Assembly (NCBI RefSeq): GCF_020483305.1
Contig: NZ_JACWAB010000012.1
Location: 1 to 41,679 of the forward strand
Length of the DNA: 41,679 nt
Direction: 5' to 3'
From: Arthrobacter sp. UM1
Lineage (GTDB): Bacteria > Actinomycetota > Actinomycetes > Actinomycetales > Micrococcaceae
Part shown: in pieces, positions 15,997 to 24,705 of the stretch
Layout: the number at the start of each line of letters is the position of its first letter
Position numbering within the stretch: the first letter of the stretch is position 1
Program-made: the position numbers and the translations under genes
The notes under the pieces: model-generated
Told to the model about the DNA's origin: nothing
The model's database searches: none
The model's input: only the letters and a program-made list of their open reading frames with translations

Positions 15997-18516
15997 ATGT
16001 CCGCCACGGAGACCAAGCCAGCGGAGGCGCAGTCCGACTCCCCCGTCATGTCCCAGAGGCAGATCATGCTCGTCATGGTCGGCCTCATGTCCGGCATGTT
16101 CCTGGCTTCCCTCGACCAGACGATCGTCGGCACCGCCATCCGCACGATCGGCGATGACCTGCACGGCCTCGACAAGCAGGCCTGGGTCACCACCGCGTAC
16201 CTCATCACCTCCACGATCGCCACGCCGATCTACGGCAAGCTCTCCGACCTCTTCGGGCGCCGGCCGCTCTACATCTTCGGCATCGCGGTGTTCATCGTCG
16301 GCTCGGTCCTCTCGAGCTTCTCGACCTCGATGATCATGCTCGCCGCCTTCCGCGCGGTCCAGGGCCTCGGCGCCGGCGCGCTCATGTCCCTGCCGCTCGC
16401 GATCATGGGCGACATGCTCGCCCCGCGCGAGCGCGCCAAGTACCAGGGCTACTTCCTGGCCGTGTTCGCGGTCTCCTCCGTGCTCGGCCCGCTCTTCGGC
16501 GGCATCTTCTCCGGCGCGTCGGAGATCCTCTTCATCGCCGGCTGGCGCTGGGTCTTCCTCATCAACGTGCCGATCGGCATCCTGGCGCTCGGGTTCGTCA
16601 TCGCGTTCCTCCACCTTCCGCGCTTCCACGACCACGCCCGCCCGCGGGTGGACTGGTTCGGCGCCGCGGCCGTCATCCTCACGCTCGTCCCGCTCCTGCT
16701 CGTGGCGGAGCAGGGCCGCGAGTGGGGCTGGACGTCGTCGAGCTCGATCACGTGCTACGTGCTCGCCGTCGTCGGGCTCATCGCCTTCATCCTCATCGAG
16801 TCCCGCATGAAGACCGCCGCGATCATCCCGCTGCGCCTCTTCCGCTCGGAGACGTTCTCCATGGCCACGGTCCTCGGCTTCCTCGTGGGCTTCGCGATGT
16901 TCGGCGCCATGATGACCATCCCGCTCTACCTGCAGATCGTCATCGGCCTGACGCCCACGGAGTCCGGCTTCGCCACGCTCCCGATGGTGCTCGGCATCAT
17001 GAGCGCCTCGATCCTCTCCGGCCAGATCATCGCCCGCACGGGCAAGTACCGGATGTTCCCCATCACGGGCACGTTCTCGACGGCGGTGGGCTACTTCATC
17101 CTCACGTTCATGGCGATCGACAAGCCGCTCTGGCTCCTCATGATCGGCATGTTCTTCATCGGCTTCGGCCTCGGCCAGCTCATGCAGACGCTCACGCTGG
17201 CCACGCAGTCCGCCGTCGAGCCCCGGGACATGGGCGTGGCGACGAGCGCTTCGACGTTCTTCCGCCAGATCGGCGGCACCATGGGCACCGCGGTGCTCCT
17301 CTCGGTGCTCTTCGCCGTGATGCCCACGAACATCTCCAACGCCACGAGCGACGAGGCCAACCTGCGCCCCGCCCTCTCCGCCGCCCTGGACCCGTCCGTG
17401 GCAGGCAAGCCTGAGAACCAGGGCGTCATGGAGAAGATGTGGAACCCGATCGTCAACCCGATCAAGGACAACATCCAGAAGCAGCTCGACGCGGGCACGG
17501 CCAAGGGCCAGCAGGCCGCCGACCAGGCCGTCCAGCAGAAGGTGTCCGAGGCTGTGAAGCAGCAGGTGGACGCCGGCAAGATCCCGGCCGCGATGGCGCC
17601 GAAGATCATCGAGGAGCAGGTGGCCAAGGCCCAGCCGCAGGCCAAGGAGCAGGTCCTCTCCACGGTCGCCGAGAAGGCCCACGCCTCCGTCAAGGACGGC
17701 AAGGTCCAGGTGGACTGGTCGAACCAGTCCCAGCGCGACTACTGGGTGGACCAGCTCGCCCCGAAGATCTCGGAGAAGGCCAAGGACTCCACGAAGGACA
17801 AGAAGAGCTCCGACTCCTCGACGAGCGACACCTCCTACCTCAACGGCGCCGACGCCCGCCTGACGCGCCCGTTCATGCTCGGCTTCAACGAGTCCTCTCG
17901 GAGCATCTACTGGGTGGGCCTCGGCGTCATCCTCCTGGCGTTCGTCCTCTCCTGGTTCTTCAAGACGCCGCCGCTGCGCCGCACCTCCGCGCTGCAGCAG
18001 CAGGCCGACGACAAGGCCGCCGCGGACAAGGCGACTGCTGACAAGGCGGACGCGGAGAACGCCGACGCTGGAAAGGCGGACGCGGGGAAGGCCAACACTG
18101 CGAAGGCCGACGACGGCGCACTCGCCGCCGGGGCCGGCACCGGCGCGGCCGGGGTCGCGGCAGAGGGCGGAACCGAGGCGGACCACCGCGCGGACCGCAC
18201 CGCCCCGCGCCACTCCTCGGGCCGCTCGGCCGAGCGCGTGGCCTCGCGAGCCGTCACCCCGCCCCGCCGGGCCGTGGGCTCGGACACGAACGCGGCTTCT
18301 GAGGGCCAGCCCGAGGCTGAAGCCGGCCGCGGCGAGGGCCAGACCGAGAACCGGGACGGGCTCGGCGCAGGCCACGGCGTCAGCTCCAGCGCAGAGACCG
18401 GGCTCATGAACTCGGCCTCCACCGTCTCGCCGTCCCCGACGGGCTGCGAGGACTACACGGACGGAGTCGAGGGCGGCGAGGACGGCTCCAGCGCCGTCGA
18501 GCCCCCGCGCCGGTAG
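15997..18516 (+). CDS. DHA2 (EmrB/QacA) family MFS efflux pump with large extracytoplasmic insertion
   Basis: 839 residues. Fourteen membrane segments of the EmrB/QacB drug:H+ antiporter type begin at about residue 25; motif A ([16 protein letters not shown]) and a motif C-like stretch ([14 protein letters not shown]) are clear. Between segments 13 and 14 lies about 190 residues of hydrophilic, mostly helical sequence (about 450-640, [20 protein letters not shown], then [22 protein letters not shown] in shorter pieces) instead of the usual short loop. The last segment (about 635-655) is followed by an Ala/Asp/Lys repeat tail ([11 protein letters not shown] type) and an acidic disordered end. 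It probably expels toxic compounds; the insertion may reach into the cell wall (inference). SD is weak (TTAGG). Confidence 0.87.
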   Translation: MSATETKPAEAQSDSPVMSQRQIMLVMVGLMSGMFLASLDQTIVGTAIRTIGDDLHGLDKQAWVTTAYLITSTIATPIYGKLSDLFGRRPLYIFGIAVFIVGSVLSSFSTSMIMLAAFRAVQGLGAGALMSLPLAIMGDMLAPRERAKYQGYFLAVFAVSSVLGPLFGGIFSGASEILFIAGWRWVFLINVPIGILALGFVIAFLHLPRFHDHARPRVDWFGAAAVILTLVPLLLVAEQGREWGWTSSSSITCYVLAVVGLIAFILIESRMKTAAIIPLRLFRSETFSMATVLGFLVGFAMFGAMMTIPLYLQIVIGLTPTESGFATLPMVLGIMSASILSGQIIARTGKYRMFPITGTFSTAVGYFILTFMAIDKPLWLLMIGMFFIGFGLGQLMQTLTLATQSAVEPRDMGVATSASTFFRQIGGTMGTAVLLSVLFAVMPTNISNATSDEANLRPALSAALDPSVAGKPENQGVMEKMWNPIVNPIKDNIQKQLDAGTAKGQQAADQAVQQKVSEAVKQQVDAGKIPAAMAPKIIEEQVAKAQPQAKEQVLSTVAEKAHASVKDGKVQVDWSNQSQRDYWVDQLAPKISEKAKDSTKDKKSSDSSTSDTSYLNGADARLTRPFMLGFNESSRSIYWVGLGVILLAFVLSWFFKTPPLRRTSALQQQADDKAAADKATADKADAENADAGKADAGKANTAKADDGALAAGAGTGAAGVAAEGGTEADHRADRTAPRHSSGRSAERVASRAVTPPRRAVGSDTNAASEGQPEAEAGRGEGQTENRDGLGAGHGVSSSAETGLMNSASTVSPSPTGCEDYTDGVEGGEDGSSAVEPPRR

Positions 18517-18539
18517 CCCGGTCCGCTGGGCCCATCCCG

Positions 18540-18598
18540 CTTGTGCACCCGGTTCGTTCGGTTTCAGCCCTGAAATCCGAACGAACCGGGTGCACAAG
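18540..18598. repeat. Intergenic palindrome B (terminator-like)
   Basis: Perfect 22-bp arms: left 18540-18561 begins CTTGTGCACCCGG, right 18577-18598 ends CCGGGTGCACAAG. The 15-nt centre TTTCAGCCCTGAAAT is itself nearly palindromic. On the plus strand the right arm is followed by CCTTTT, so it probably ends the efflux pump transcript. The arms are identical to those of the element at 24967-25025. Confidence 0.75.
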
Positions 18599-18724
18599 CC
18601 TTTTAAGACTGCGCCAAGCCGCCCCGCCGCCCTGCCTCACCGCCGCCCTGCAGCCCCGGCTTCCCAAGCCCGTCCCCGCCGCCCTAGGCTTCTGGGGAAA
18701 GACCACTGTGTGAGGAGTGCCACC

Positions 18725-19999
18725 ATGCCCGCTGCCGCCCCGTCCACGCGCGAGGACTGCCTCGAGCTCGACCGCCGGGACCCGCTCGCCCGCTTCCGCG
18801 AGGAGTTCGTGCTGCCGGAGGGGGTCGTGTACCTGGACGGCAACTCCCTGGGCGCGCGGCCCAAGGGGGCCTCGGAGCGGGCGGCGCAGGTGATCGAGCA
18901 GGAGTGGGGCGAGGGGCTCATCCGCTCCTGGAACACGGCCGACTGGTTCACCCTCCCCGCCCGGCTCGGGGAGATGGTCGGGCGCTACCTCGGCGGCTCA
19001 AGCGGCACCGCCGTCGTCACCGACACCACCTCGATCAACCTCTTCAAGGCCGCGAGCGCCGCGCTCCGGATCGTGGAGGAGCGCTCGCCGGGGCGGCGCG
19101 TGATCGTGACGCAGCGGGAGAACTTCCCCTCGGACATCTACATGATGGAGGGGCTCGCGGAGCAGCTGGGGCAGGGGTACGAGGTCCGGCTCGTCGAGGA
19201 CGAGGACCTGGTCAGCCGGCCGGAGTCGGTCATCGACGAGTCGGTGGCGCTCGTCCTCCTCACGCACGTCAACTACCGCACGGGCCGCCTCTTCGAGATG
19301 AAGGCCCTGACCGAGGTCATCCACGCAGCCGGCGCGATGGCCCTCTGGGACCTGTGCCACTCGGCGGGCGCCCTGCCGATCGACCTCGAGGCCGCCAACG
19401 CGGACATGGCCGTGGGCTGCACGTACAAGTACCTCAACGGCGGCCCGGGCTCGCCGGCGTTCATCTGGGTGGCCGAGCGGCACCAGGACGCGTTCGCGCA
19501 GCCGCTCTCCGGCTGGTGGGGCCACAAGGAGCCCTTCGCGATGACGCCGCACTACGAGCCGGCCTCCGGCATCCGCCGCTACCTCACGGGCACGCAGGGC
19601 ATCATCTCGATGTCCGTGGCGGAGCTCGGCCTGACGCTCGCGGCGCGGGCGGACATCGAGGAGGTCCGCGCAAAGTCGCTCGCGCTGACGGACCTCTTCA
19701 TCGAGCTCGTGCGGACGCGGCTCGCGGACCATCCGCTGACGCTCGTCACGCCGCTGGAGCACGAGCACCGCGGCTCGCAGGTGAGCATCGCGCACCCGGA
19801 GGGCTTCGCGGTCATGAGCGCGCTCATCGCCCGCGGCTTCATCGGCGACTACCGCGAGCCCGAGATCCTCCGCTTCGGCTTCACGCCGCTCTACACGAGC
19901 TACGCGGACGTGTGGGACACGGTCGAGGCGCTGCGGGACATCCTCGACAACCGCCTCTGGGACAAGGACGAGTTCAAGACGCGCGGCGCGGTCACGTAG
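18725..19999 (+). CDS. kynU: Kynureninase
   Basis: 424-residue PLP enzyme splitting L-kynurenine (or 3-hydroxykynurenine) into (hydroxy)anthranilate and alanine. Landmarks are the N-terminal [13 protein letters not shown] (36-48), SWNTADWF (68-75), phosphate-binding [10 protein letters not shown] (99-108), the aspartate WDLCHSAG (Asp209, His212), and the Schiff-base lysine in [14 protein letters not shown] (Lys235). Length and motif order match the family. The start at 18725 follows TGAGGAG. It converges on the minus-strand tryptophan dioxygenase/hydrolase pair, so the whole upper kynurenine pathway is in 3.1 kb. No anthranilate or NAD-branch genes (kynurenine monooxygenase, 3-HAA dioxygenase) are nearby, which fits an anthranilate route. 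Confidence 0.96.
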   Translation: MPAAAPSTREDCLELDRRDPLARFREEFVLPEGVVYLDGNSLGARPKGASERAAQVIEQEWGEGLIRSWNTADWFTLPARLGEMVGRYLGGSSGTAVVTDTTSINLFKAASAALRIVEERSPGRRVIVTQRENFPSDIYMMEGLAEQLGQGYEVRLVEDEDLVSRPESVIDESVALVLLTHVNYRTGRLFEMKALTEVIHAAGAMALWDLCHSAGALPIDLEAANADMAVGCTYKYLNGGPGSPAFIWVAERHQDAFAQPLSGWWGHKEPFAMTPHYEPASGIRRYLTGTQGIISMSVAELGLTLAARADIEEVRAKSLALTDLFIELVRTRLADHPLTLVTPLEHEHRGSQVSIAHPEGFAVMSALIARGFIGDYREPEILRFGFTPLYTSYADVWDTVEALRDILDNRLWDKDEFKTRGAVT

Positions 20000-20031
20000 G
20001 CCGGCCGGCTCGGCCGCTCGTCACGCCGCCG

Positions 20032-20919
20032 TCAGACTCCCAGCGCGCGGCGCACTGCGGCGAAGTGCGGGGAGGACGGGTCGATCAGGTCGAAGTGGTC
20101 CGCCCCCTCCAGCTCCGTGCACGGCGCGGGGAAGCGTCGGCTGAACGCGATGTCCACGGTGGCGTCCTCCGTGCCGTGGACCACCCGCACCCCGATCCGC
20201 TCGGGGATGAGCGCGGCCCGCGAGCGCGGGTCCTCGGCGAGGTACGGCCGCAGGTCCTCGTCAGGAAGGCATCCGAGGTACTGCGCCACGGCCCCTCCCG
20301 CGAGCCCCTGCCGCGCCTCCTCCACGAGATCGCTCACCGGGGCAAGGGCGACGACGACGGCGGACGGCCCCTCCGCCTCCTGCCAGCTGGCCCAGCTCAG
20401 GGCGAGGCTGCCCCCGGCCGAGTGGCCCGCGACCACGAGCCGCCGCCCTCCCAGCGGCCCCCACGGGGACTCGCCCCGGAGGATGGCGCCGAGGCAGGCC
20501 CGGACGTCCTCGAGGGTGCGGGGATGGCCACCGGCGCCCGGGCTGGGTGCAGTTGTGCCGCCGGCGCCCGGGTCGTGCGGACCTGGGTCGTGTGCGCCCG
20601 GGCCGCGTGAGCCCTGCCCGCGTGCAGCCGGGCCCGCCCGGCGGTACTCGACGAGCGCCACGGCAGCCCCGGCCTCCGCGAGTGCCGCGGCCAGGGGCCG
20701 GGCGTGGTCCAGCGGAATGGACTCGCGGAAGTAGCCGCCGTGGAGGAACACCACGAGAGTCTCGGCCGCGGCGGCGTCCCCGTAGAGCTCGGCGGCCTGG
20801 CCCGGGTGCTCGCCGTAGGCCCAGCGCTCGCCGGGCAGGACCGCCTGGGCGAGGATCCGCTGCAGATGGGCGTCCTCGCGGGCGGCGCCGTCGCCGTCGT
20901 TCACGGGAGGGGCGCTCAC
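20032..20919 (-). CDS. Alpha/beta-hydrolase, probable kynurenine formamidase
   Basis: 295 residues. The oxyanion-hole motif HGGYFRES follows a hydrophobic strand (VVFLHGG), as in the esterase/BNA7-like kynurenine formamidases. The nucleophile elbow is GHSAGG, an acidic residue follows VVHGTED, and the C-terminal His is in GADHFDL. Between strands sits an odd Pro/Gly/His-rich insertion ([16 protein letters not shown]). Starting at GTG 20919, its first codon overlaps the TGA of the tryptophan dioxygenase gene by two bases with no ribosome site of its own, so it is translationally coupled. N-formylkynurenine hydrolysis is inferred from this coupling plus kynU opposite; the family also contains general esterases. 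Confidence 0.85.
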   Translation of the reverse strand: MSAPPVNDGDGAAREDAHLQRILAQAVLPGERWAYGEHPGQAAELYGDAAAAETLVVFLHGGYFRESIPLDHARPLAAALAEAGAAVALVEYRRAGPAARGQGSRGPGAHDPGPHDPGAGGTTAPSPGAGGHPRTLEDVRACLGAILRGESPWGPLGGRRLVVAGHSAGGSLALSWASWQEAEGPSAVVVALAPVSDLVEEARQGLAGGAVAQYLGCLPDEDLRPYLAEDPRSRAALIPERIGVRVVHGTEDATVDIAFSRRFPAPCTELEGADHFDLIDPSSPHFAAVRRALGV

Positions 20920-21854
20920 TGGCCGGGGGCGCGGTCCCGCACCTCGGTGCGGACGGAGAAGAGCTCGGGGAAGAAGGTGAGGTCGAGCGCGCGCTGGAGG
21001 AAGCCGACGCCGCTCGAGCCGCCCGTGCCGCGCTTCATGCCGATGACGCGCATGACCGTGCGGAGGTGGCGGAAGCGCCAGAACTGGAAGTTCTCCTCGA
21101 GGTCCACGAGCTCCTCGCACGTCTCGTAGACGGACCAGTTGGCGTTCGGGTCCTCGTAGATGCCCTGGAAGACGCGGATGAGGTCCTCGGACTCGGTGTG
21201 GGCGCGGGTGACGTCGCGCTCGAGGATCTCGCGCGGGACCTCGTAGCCGGCGCGGGCGAGGCAGCGGAGGAACTCGTCGTAGAGGCTCGGGCGGCGCAGG
21301 AGGTCGGAGAGGAGGGCGTGGGCCTGCGGGTCTGACTCGAAGACCTCGAGCATGCCCGCGTTCTTGTTGCCGAGGAGGAACTCCACCGCGCGGTACTGCC
21401 AGGACTGGAAGCCGGACGAGCTGCCGAGCGAGCCGCGGAACTCCGCGTACTCGGACGGGGTGAGGGTGGCGAGGACGGACCACTGCTCGGTGAGCGTCTT
21501 CTGGATGTGCTTGACGCGGGCGATCGGCTTGAGCGCCCGCTGCAGCTCGTCCCGGGCGATGAGCTCGCAGGCCTCGAGCAGCTCGTGGATCATGAGCTTG
21601 AGCCACAGCTCGGTGGTCTGGTGCTGGATGATGAACAGCATCTCGTCGTGGTGCGGGGGCTCGCTGACCGGGTGCTGGGCCGCGAGGAGCGTGTCCAGGC
21701 CGAGGTAGGAGCCGTAGGACATCCTGTCGCTGAAGTCGCGCTGGACGCCCTCCTCGATGGGGCGCTCGTTGCGGGTGACCTGCTCGCCGGGGGCGGTGCG
21801 GGGGCCGGGGGCAGCCGGGGTCTCGGGGGCCTCTTCGGGGCGGTGTTGGCTCAT
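20916..21854 (-). CDS. kynA: Tryptophan 2,3-dioxygenase
   Basis: 312-residue haem dioxygenase opening the indole ring of L-tryptophan to N-formylkynurenine, first step of the kynurenine pathway. Key signatures are [13 protein letters not shown] (50-62), [14 protein letters not shown] (74-87) with the conserved His78, the haem-ligand His263 in [10 protein letters not shown], and the GTGGSSG substrate loop (276-282). The N-terminal 25 residues are a Pro/Ala-rich extension. The ATG at 21854 has no ribosome site but stands 7 nt after a TAGACT -10 box, predicting a leaderless message. Upstream in-frame GTG codons (21860, 21890) would lie within the promoter. The downstream formamidase-like gene is coupled to it. 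Confidence 0.95.
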   Translation of the reverse strand: MSQHRPEEAPETPAAPGPRTAPGEQVTRNERPIEEGVQRDFSDRMSYGSYLGLDTLLAAQHPVSEPPHHDEMLFIIQHQTTELWLKLMIHELLEACELIARDELQRALKPIARVKHIQKTLTEQWSVLATLTPSEYAEFRGSLGSSSGFQSWQYRAVEFLLGNKNAGMLEVFESDPQAHALLSDLLRRPSLYDEFLRCLARAGYEVPREILERDVTRAHTESEDLIRVFQGIYEDPNANWSVYETCEELVDLEENFQFWRFRHLRTVMRVIGMKRGTGGSSGVGFLQRALDLTFFPELFSVRTEVRDRAPGQ

Positions 21855-21861
21855 GAGCACG

Positions 21862-21890
21862 AGTCTATGGGGCGGAGTGACCGGGGTCAC
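21862..21890 (-). promoter_or_regulatory. Leaderless promoter of the tryptophan dioxygenase gene
   Basis: On the minus strand GTGACC (21890-21885), 17 bp, TAGACT (21867-21862), 7 nt, then ATG 21854. Transcription would start on or beside the A of the start codon. Confidence 0.5.
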
Positions 21891-21896
21891 GGAGGG

Positions 21897-22517
21897 CTAG
21901 CGGGGGTTCTCGCTCTTCCCTGCCGCCCCGCCCCGGGCGACCCGCTCCTGAGCGACCCGGTCCTGAGCGATCCTCTCCAGGGCGGCGAGGAGCGCGTCGG
22001 CGTCGCTCACGTCGTAGAACGCGAAAGACTGCGATCCGATGAAGAGGTCCGCACCGGAGTTCTCCCACACGGCGAAGGGGAGGGACGGGGAGGGCCCGAA
22101 GGTCACATTCAGGTGGTCCTGGAACAGGTCGAGCGCCACCGGGCTCCGGGAGAGCCTGCGGGACTCGACGCCGTCCCGGCCCCGGAGGATGACGGCTCGC
22201 CGGTCCGTGAGCACGTACTGGATCCTCCGCTTGCGGCGGGCCTTCACCCCGAAGCGCCCGACGGCGATGAACAGGCCGACGGCAAACCCCACCGCGTTGG
22301 CCCACACGTCGAACGCCTGGGGATCCGGGCCCCGCAAGGCCCGTAGCAGCAGGTAGCCGACGTACCCGACGAAGAAGAGGGCCACGGACTCGATGAGGAG
22401 GTCGAACTTCGTGAAGTGCTGGCGCGGATCGGGGCGGCCGGCCCAGAGGAGCTCCTCGCCTGGGGCGAGGACGGCCTGGGCTCGGGCGTCGAGGCGTGAC
22501 CGATCTACTGAATCCAA
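21897..22517 (-). CDS. Membrane protein with PH-like C-terminal half
   Basis: About 206 residues if started at TTG 22517. The N-terminus contains an LAPGEELLWAGRPDP motif, which usually precedes two membrane helices in bacterial PH-domain proteins. Two hydrophobic segments follow (about 40-58 and 74-90), then a strand-rich soluble half with YVLTDRRAVILR, as seen in bPH-type domains, and a C-terminal SDADALLAALERIAQ helix. The start is uncertain: TTG 22517 overlaps the end of the 34-residue upstream ORF and follows AAGGGCC, whereas ATG 22592 would give 231 residues with an unlikely N-terminus. It is the last gene of the small-membrane-protein string. Function unknown. Confidence 0.65.
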   Translation of the reverse strand: MDSVDRSRLDARAQAVLAPGEELLWAGRPDPRQHFTKFDLLIESVALFFVGYVGYLLLRALRGPDPQAFDVWANAVGFAVGLFIAVGRFGVKARRKRRIQYVLTDRRAVILRGRDGVESRRLSRSPVALDLFQDHLNVTFGPSPSLPFAVWENSGADLFIGSQSFAFYDVSDADALLAALERIAQDRVAQERVARGGAAGKSENPR

Positions 22518-22609
22518 TGGCCCTTGACCGTCATCGCAGGCAGGAACCCGCCCATGAACAGAATCATGGGCGCGATGAGACGGTTGTCCCATTTCATGGC
22601 ATCGAGCAT
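22505..22609 (-). CDS. 34-residue membrane miniprotein (third of the string)
   Basis: Starts at ATG 22609 behind AGGAAGGGAAG. It has a hydrophilic start (MLDAMKWDNR), one hydrophobic helix (LIAPMILFMGGFLPAM) and a short end VKGHWIQ. Its stop lies 13 nt inside the PH-like gene if that uses TTG 22517, so the two are probably coupled. No family recognised. Confidence 0.5.
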   Translation of the reverse strand: MLDAMKWDNRLIAPMILFMGGFLPAMTVKGHWIQ

Positions 22610-22637
22610 CGACTTCCCTTCCTCGCCAAGTACCCCT

Positions 22638-22826
22638 CTAAGGGAGCAGCTGGAAAATGAGGAGGATCCCACCGAAGAGGAGGCAGGCAAAAACGGCAAT
22701 TGCGGCATACGTCTTGGAGGTCTGCGGCTTGTCCTGATACCTCCGTGTATAGAATCCGAACATCAAAATGCTCAGCGCGACTGCCCCAAATCTCATCCAA
22801 AATGGGAACTGGTCGAATCCATTCAC
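22638..22826 (-). CDS. 62-residue small membrane protein (second of the string)
   Basis: Starts at GTG 22826 with AGGAGG about 6 nt upstream. The GTG overlaps the TGA of the preceding ORF (GTGA). It has two hydrophobic helices (about 8-22 and 38-60) separated by a polar loop YTRRYQDKPQTSKTY. Base composition is clearly lower in GC than the tryptophan genes. No family recognised. Confidence 0.6.
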   Translation of the reverse strand: MNGFDQFPFWMRFGAVALSILMFGFYTRRYQDKPQTSKTYAAIAVFACLLFGGILLIFQLLP

Positions 22827-22933
22827 TTCTTCCTCCTGACGAGGAAGAAGTAGATGACCGCAGAGAGCATGATGATCAACAACACTGGAGCAGCCGGAAG
22901 ATTCCCCGTGGAGCTCCATCCGATGTAGTCCAT
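22823..22933 (-). CDS. 36-residue single-TM miniprotein (first of the string)
   Basis: ATG 22933 begins MDYIGWSSTGNLPAAP, then one long hydrophobic helix (VLLIIMLSAVIYFFLV) and a basic RRKK end, giving a positive-inside anchor. Its last bases carry the ribosome site of the next gene, and the stop overlaps that gene's GTG. AGGAAGG lies 13 nt upstream of the ATG, a long spacing. It resembles other tiny single-span regulators or TisB-like peptides in layout only. Confidence 0.5.
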   Translation of the reverse strand: MDYIGWSSTGNLPAAPVLLIIMLSAVIYFFLVRRKK

Positions 22934-23338
22934 CGCCCGCGCGCTACCTTCCTGGGCACTTGATCTTGTTTTGAGTTGCTTTCACGCCTCCCCCGAAGGA
23001 AAAGCGACCGATCACCCCTAGTGGCCACATGAGATGAGCGAGAAACTCGTGTTCATGAGTACTCGACCCCCTGAGACTGGTACACCGCCTGCAACCGTGC
23101 TCATTGGATGCGTCTGAAACCCAAACCCCTCAGACACGACTAAGAGTACACACAGCCGCCGAGCAGGAGGAGCACCTGGCACGAGTCGCCTTGACGGAGG
23201 TTTGACGGAGGAAACCCGCAGCACCTGCTCACTTAACACCGGGGCCAGCCATCCGCGCACCAATTACATCTCATGCGTTCGTTGTTCGCGGCGCCAGTCA
23301 GTCATAGGAAAATCTGAGCAAGCCCCAGAAAACCTGTT
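22934..23338. other. Low-GC intergenic region without a supported gene
   Basis: About 400 bp between the divergent miniprotein string and the SRPBCC gene. It holds a tandem 10-mer TTGACGGAGG (23191-23200 and 23202-23211, one base between). It also has an open minus-strand frame (23018-23263) with no start signal, no recognisable domain and unconvincing composition. No tRNA cloverleaf is seen. Confidence 0.5.
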
Positions 23339-23344
23339 TAGGAT
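23315..23344 (+). promoter_or_regulatory. Leaderless promoter of the SRPBCC gene
   Basis: TGAGCA (23315-23320) and TAGGAT (23339-23344) are 18 bp apart. The ATG at 23352 begins 7 nt after the -10 box, so the predicted message has no leader. The layout matches the promoters at 9.37 and 21.86 kb. Confidence 0.45.
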
Positions 23345-23351
23345 CAGTGCC

Positions 23352-23822
23352 ATGTCGACTTTCTCTGTGAGCCGTTCCATCACGATCGACGCTCCGCAGG
23401 AGCGCGTCCACTCCCTCATCAGCAACCTCCACGAGTGGGAGCAGTGGTCACCGTGGCAGGACACCGATCCGCGCATGGTCCAGACCTACAGCGGCCCCCA
23501 GTCCGGTGAAGGCGCCAGCATGCACTGGAGCGGAAACCGGGAGGCCGGCGAGGGCACGATGACGATCCTCAGCTCAACCCCGAACCAGATCGACGTGGCC
23601 ATCGCCTTCCTCCGCCCGTTCAAGGCGGAGAACCGCGCCTCCTTCTCCCTCGGCGCCGCCCCCGACCACCACGAGGGCTCCGTCCGCGTCACGTGGACCA
23701 TGAGCGGCGCTCAGAACCTGTTGCAGAAGGCCTTCTGGGTGCTCGGCGGCATGGAGCGCAAGCTCAACGGCGACTTCGACAAGGGCCTCCTCCGCCTCCG
23801 CAACCGCGCCGAGGGGAAGTAG
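23352..23822 (+). CDS. SRPBCC (START/polyketide cyclase-like) family protein
   Basis: 156 residues with the helix-grip fold signature: N-terminal strand FSVSRSITIDAPQERVHSLI, then WEQWSPWQDTDP, and a C-terminal long helix (about 130-150, MERKLNGDFDKGLLRL). The family binds hydrophobic ligands in a deep cavity and is often annotated polyketide cyclase/dehydrase; no specific ligand can be assigned. The reading frame is open upstream to 23202, but base composition changes at the ATG and the -10 box sits just before it, so 23352 is preferred. Followed by the repeat array at 23.9 kb. Confidence 0.85.
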   Translation: MSTFSVSRSITIDAPQERVHSLISNLHEWEQWSPWQDTDPRMVQTYSGPQSGEGASMHWSGNREAGEGTMTILSSTPNQIDVAIAFLRPFKAENRASFSLGAAPDHHEGSVRVTWTMSGAQNLLQKAFWVLGGMERKLNGDFDKGLLRLRNRAEGK

Positions 23823-23885
23823 GCCTCACCCGCTGCGCGCCCCGGCCTGTCGCAGGGACCCGCAGTCCTTGCGGACCCGCCCCCC

Positions 23886-24007
23886 CTTGTGCACCCAGCG
23901 CCCCCCCTTGTGCACCCAGCGCCTCCGCTTGTGCACCCTCTCTTGTCAAGATTCAGGCCGATTCCTGACAAGGGAGGGTGCACAAGCATGCTGAACGGGT
24001 GCACAAG
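23886..24007. repeat. Palindromic half-site array D (3 left, 2 right halves, 21-bp step)
   Basis: The 11-mer CTTGTGCACCC starts at 23886, 23907 and 23928, exactly 21 bp apart. Its reverse complement GGGTGCACAAG occupies 23976-23986 and 23997-24007, again 21 bp apart. The innermost pair continues into a hairpin CTTGTCA (23942-23948)/TGACAAG (23966-23972) around a centre containing ATTCAGGCCGATTC. The first two left units are near-identical 21-mers. The array fills most of the gap between the SRPBCC gene and the DinB-like gene, both on plus. Confidence 0.85.
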
Positions 24008-24058
24008 CGGGCCAGCTCCGAACTGAGGCACCGGCCGGGGTGGGGTTGCGCCGGGTCC

Positions 24059-24064
24059 TAGCCT
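24059..24064 (+). promoter_or_regulatory. Candidate leaderless -10 box of the DinB-like gene
   Basis: TAGCCT ends 7 nt before the ATG at 24072, and no ribosome site is present. No good -35 box is visible. Confidence 0.35.
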
Positions 24065-24071
24065 GGGACAC

Positions 24072-24578
24072 ATGGACGCCATCGCAGTGCTCAAGGACCT
24101 GGCCCAGCGGCCTCTCGACGCGGCCCGCCGCCTCGCGGACGGCCTCACCCCCGAGCAGCTCAACGCCCATCCGGGCTCGCAGGACAACTCGATCGCGTGG
24201 CTGCTGTGGCACACGGGCCGCGAGATCGATGCCCAGACCGCCCAGCTCTCCGGGGGCGAACAGGCCTGGACCGCGGACGGCTACGCGGACCGGTTCAACC
24301 TCTCCCTCGACCCCGCCGACCACGGCTACGGCCACACCGCCGAGCAGGCCCGCTCCGTCACGGTCGACGACGCCGGCCTCCTCCTCGACTACCTCGACGC
24401 CGCCGTCGCGGCCCAGACCGACTACCTCGGAACCCTGTCCGCCGAAGACCTGGACGAGGTCATCGATTCCAGCTTCGATCCGCCCGTGACCCGCGGTGCC
24501 CGGCTCGTCTCCCTGTCCGAGGACGCCCTCCAGCACGTGGGCCAGGCCGCCTACGCGAAGGGCGTGCTCGGGGACTGA
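24072..24578 (+). CDS. DinB family protein (mycothiol-dependent type)
   Basis: 168 residues, four-helix bundle layout of DinB/DUF664 proteins. A first helix LKDLAQRPLDAARRLADGL, LTPEQLNAHP, then the metal-site segment NSIAWLLWHTGREID with a conserved His and acidic residue, and a last helix SLSEDALQHVGQAAYAKGVL with another His. In mycothiol-producing bacteria such proteins are often thiol transferases or mycothiol-linked detoxification enzymes; here that is inference. The ATG at 24072 stands 7 nt behind TAGCCT and lacks a ribosome site. Upstream lies array D. Confidence 0.8.
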   Translation: MDAIAVLKDLAQRPLDAARRLADGLTPEQLNAHPGSQDNSIAWLLWHTGREIDAQTAQLSGGEQAWTADGYADRFNLSLDPADHGYGHTAEQARSVTVDDAGLLLDYLDAAVAAQTDYLGTLSAEDLDEVIDSSFDPPVTRGARLVSLSEDALQHVGQAAYAKGVLGD

Positions 24579-24705
24579 GGCCCCTCGGCCCGCTTGCCCG
24601 TCCCCGCGCCGGCCCTTCCCGCACCAGACATTCCTCAGGTAGCCTCAGTTTCATCTGAGGCCCCCAGCCCGGAGCGGGCCCGGCACACACGAGAAAGGGC
24701 ACTCC

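Noticed and set aside
22638-22919. One 93-residue membrane protein instead of two ORFs
   Set aside because: The upstream part of that frame is polar and has no ribosome site, whereas GTG 22826 follows AGGAGG and overlaps the stop of a good 36-codon frame.
23018-23263. 81-residue minus-strand ORF between the miniprotein string and the SRPBCC gene
   Set aside because: No ribosome site and no domain; composition does not look coding. Could be a decayed gene fragment but nothing supports it.
22934-23340. tRNA gene or integration site beside the low-GC string
   Set aside because: No cloverleaf-compatible arms or CCA-proximal pairing could be found, and no integrase is present.
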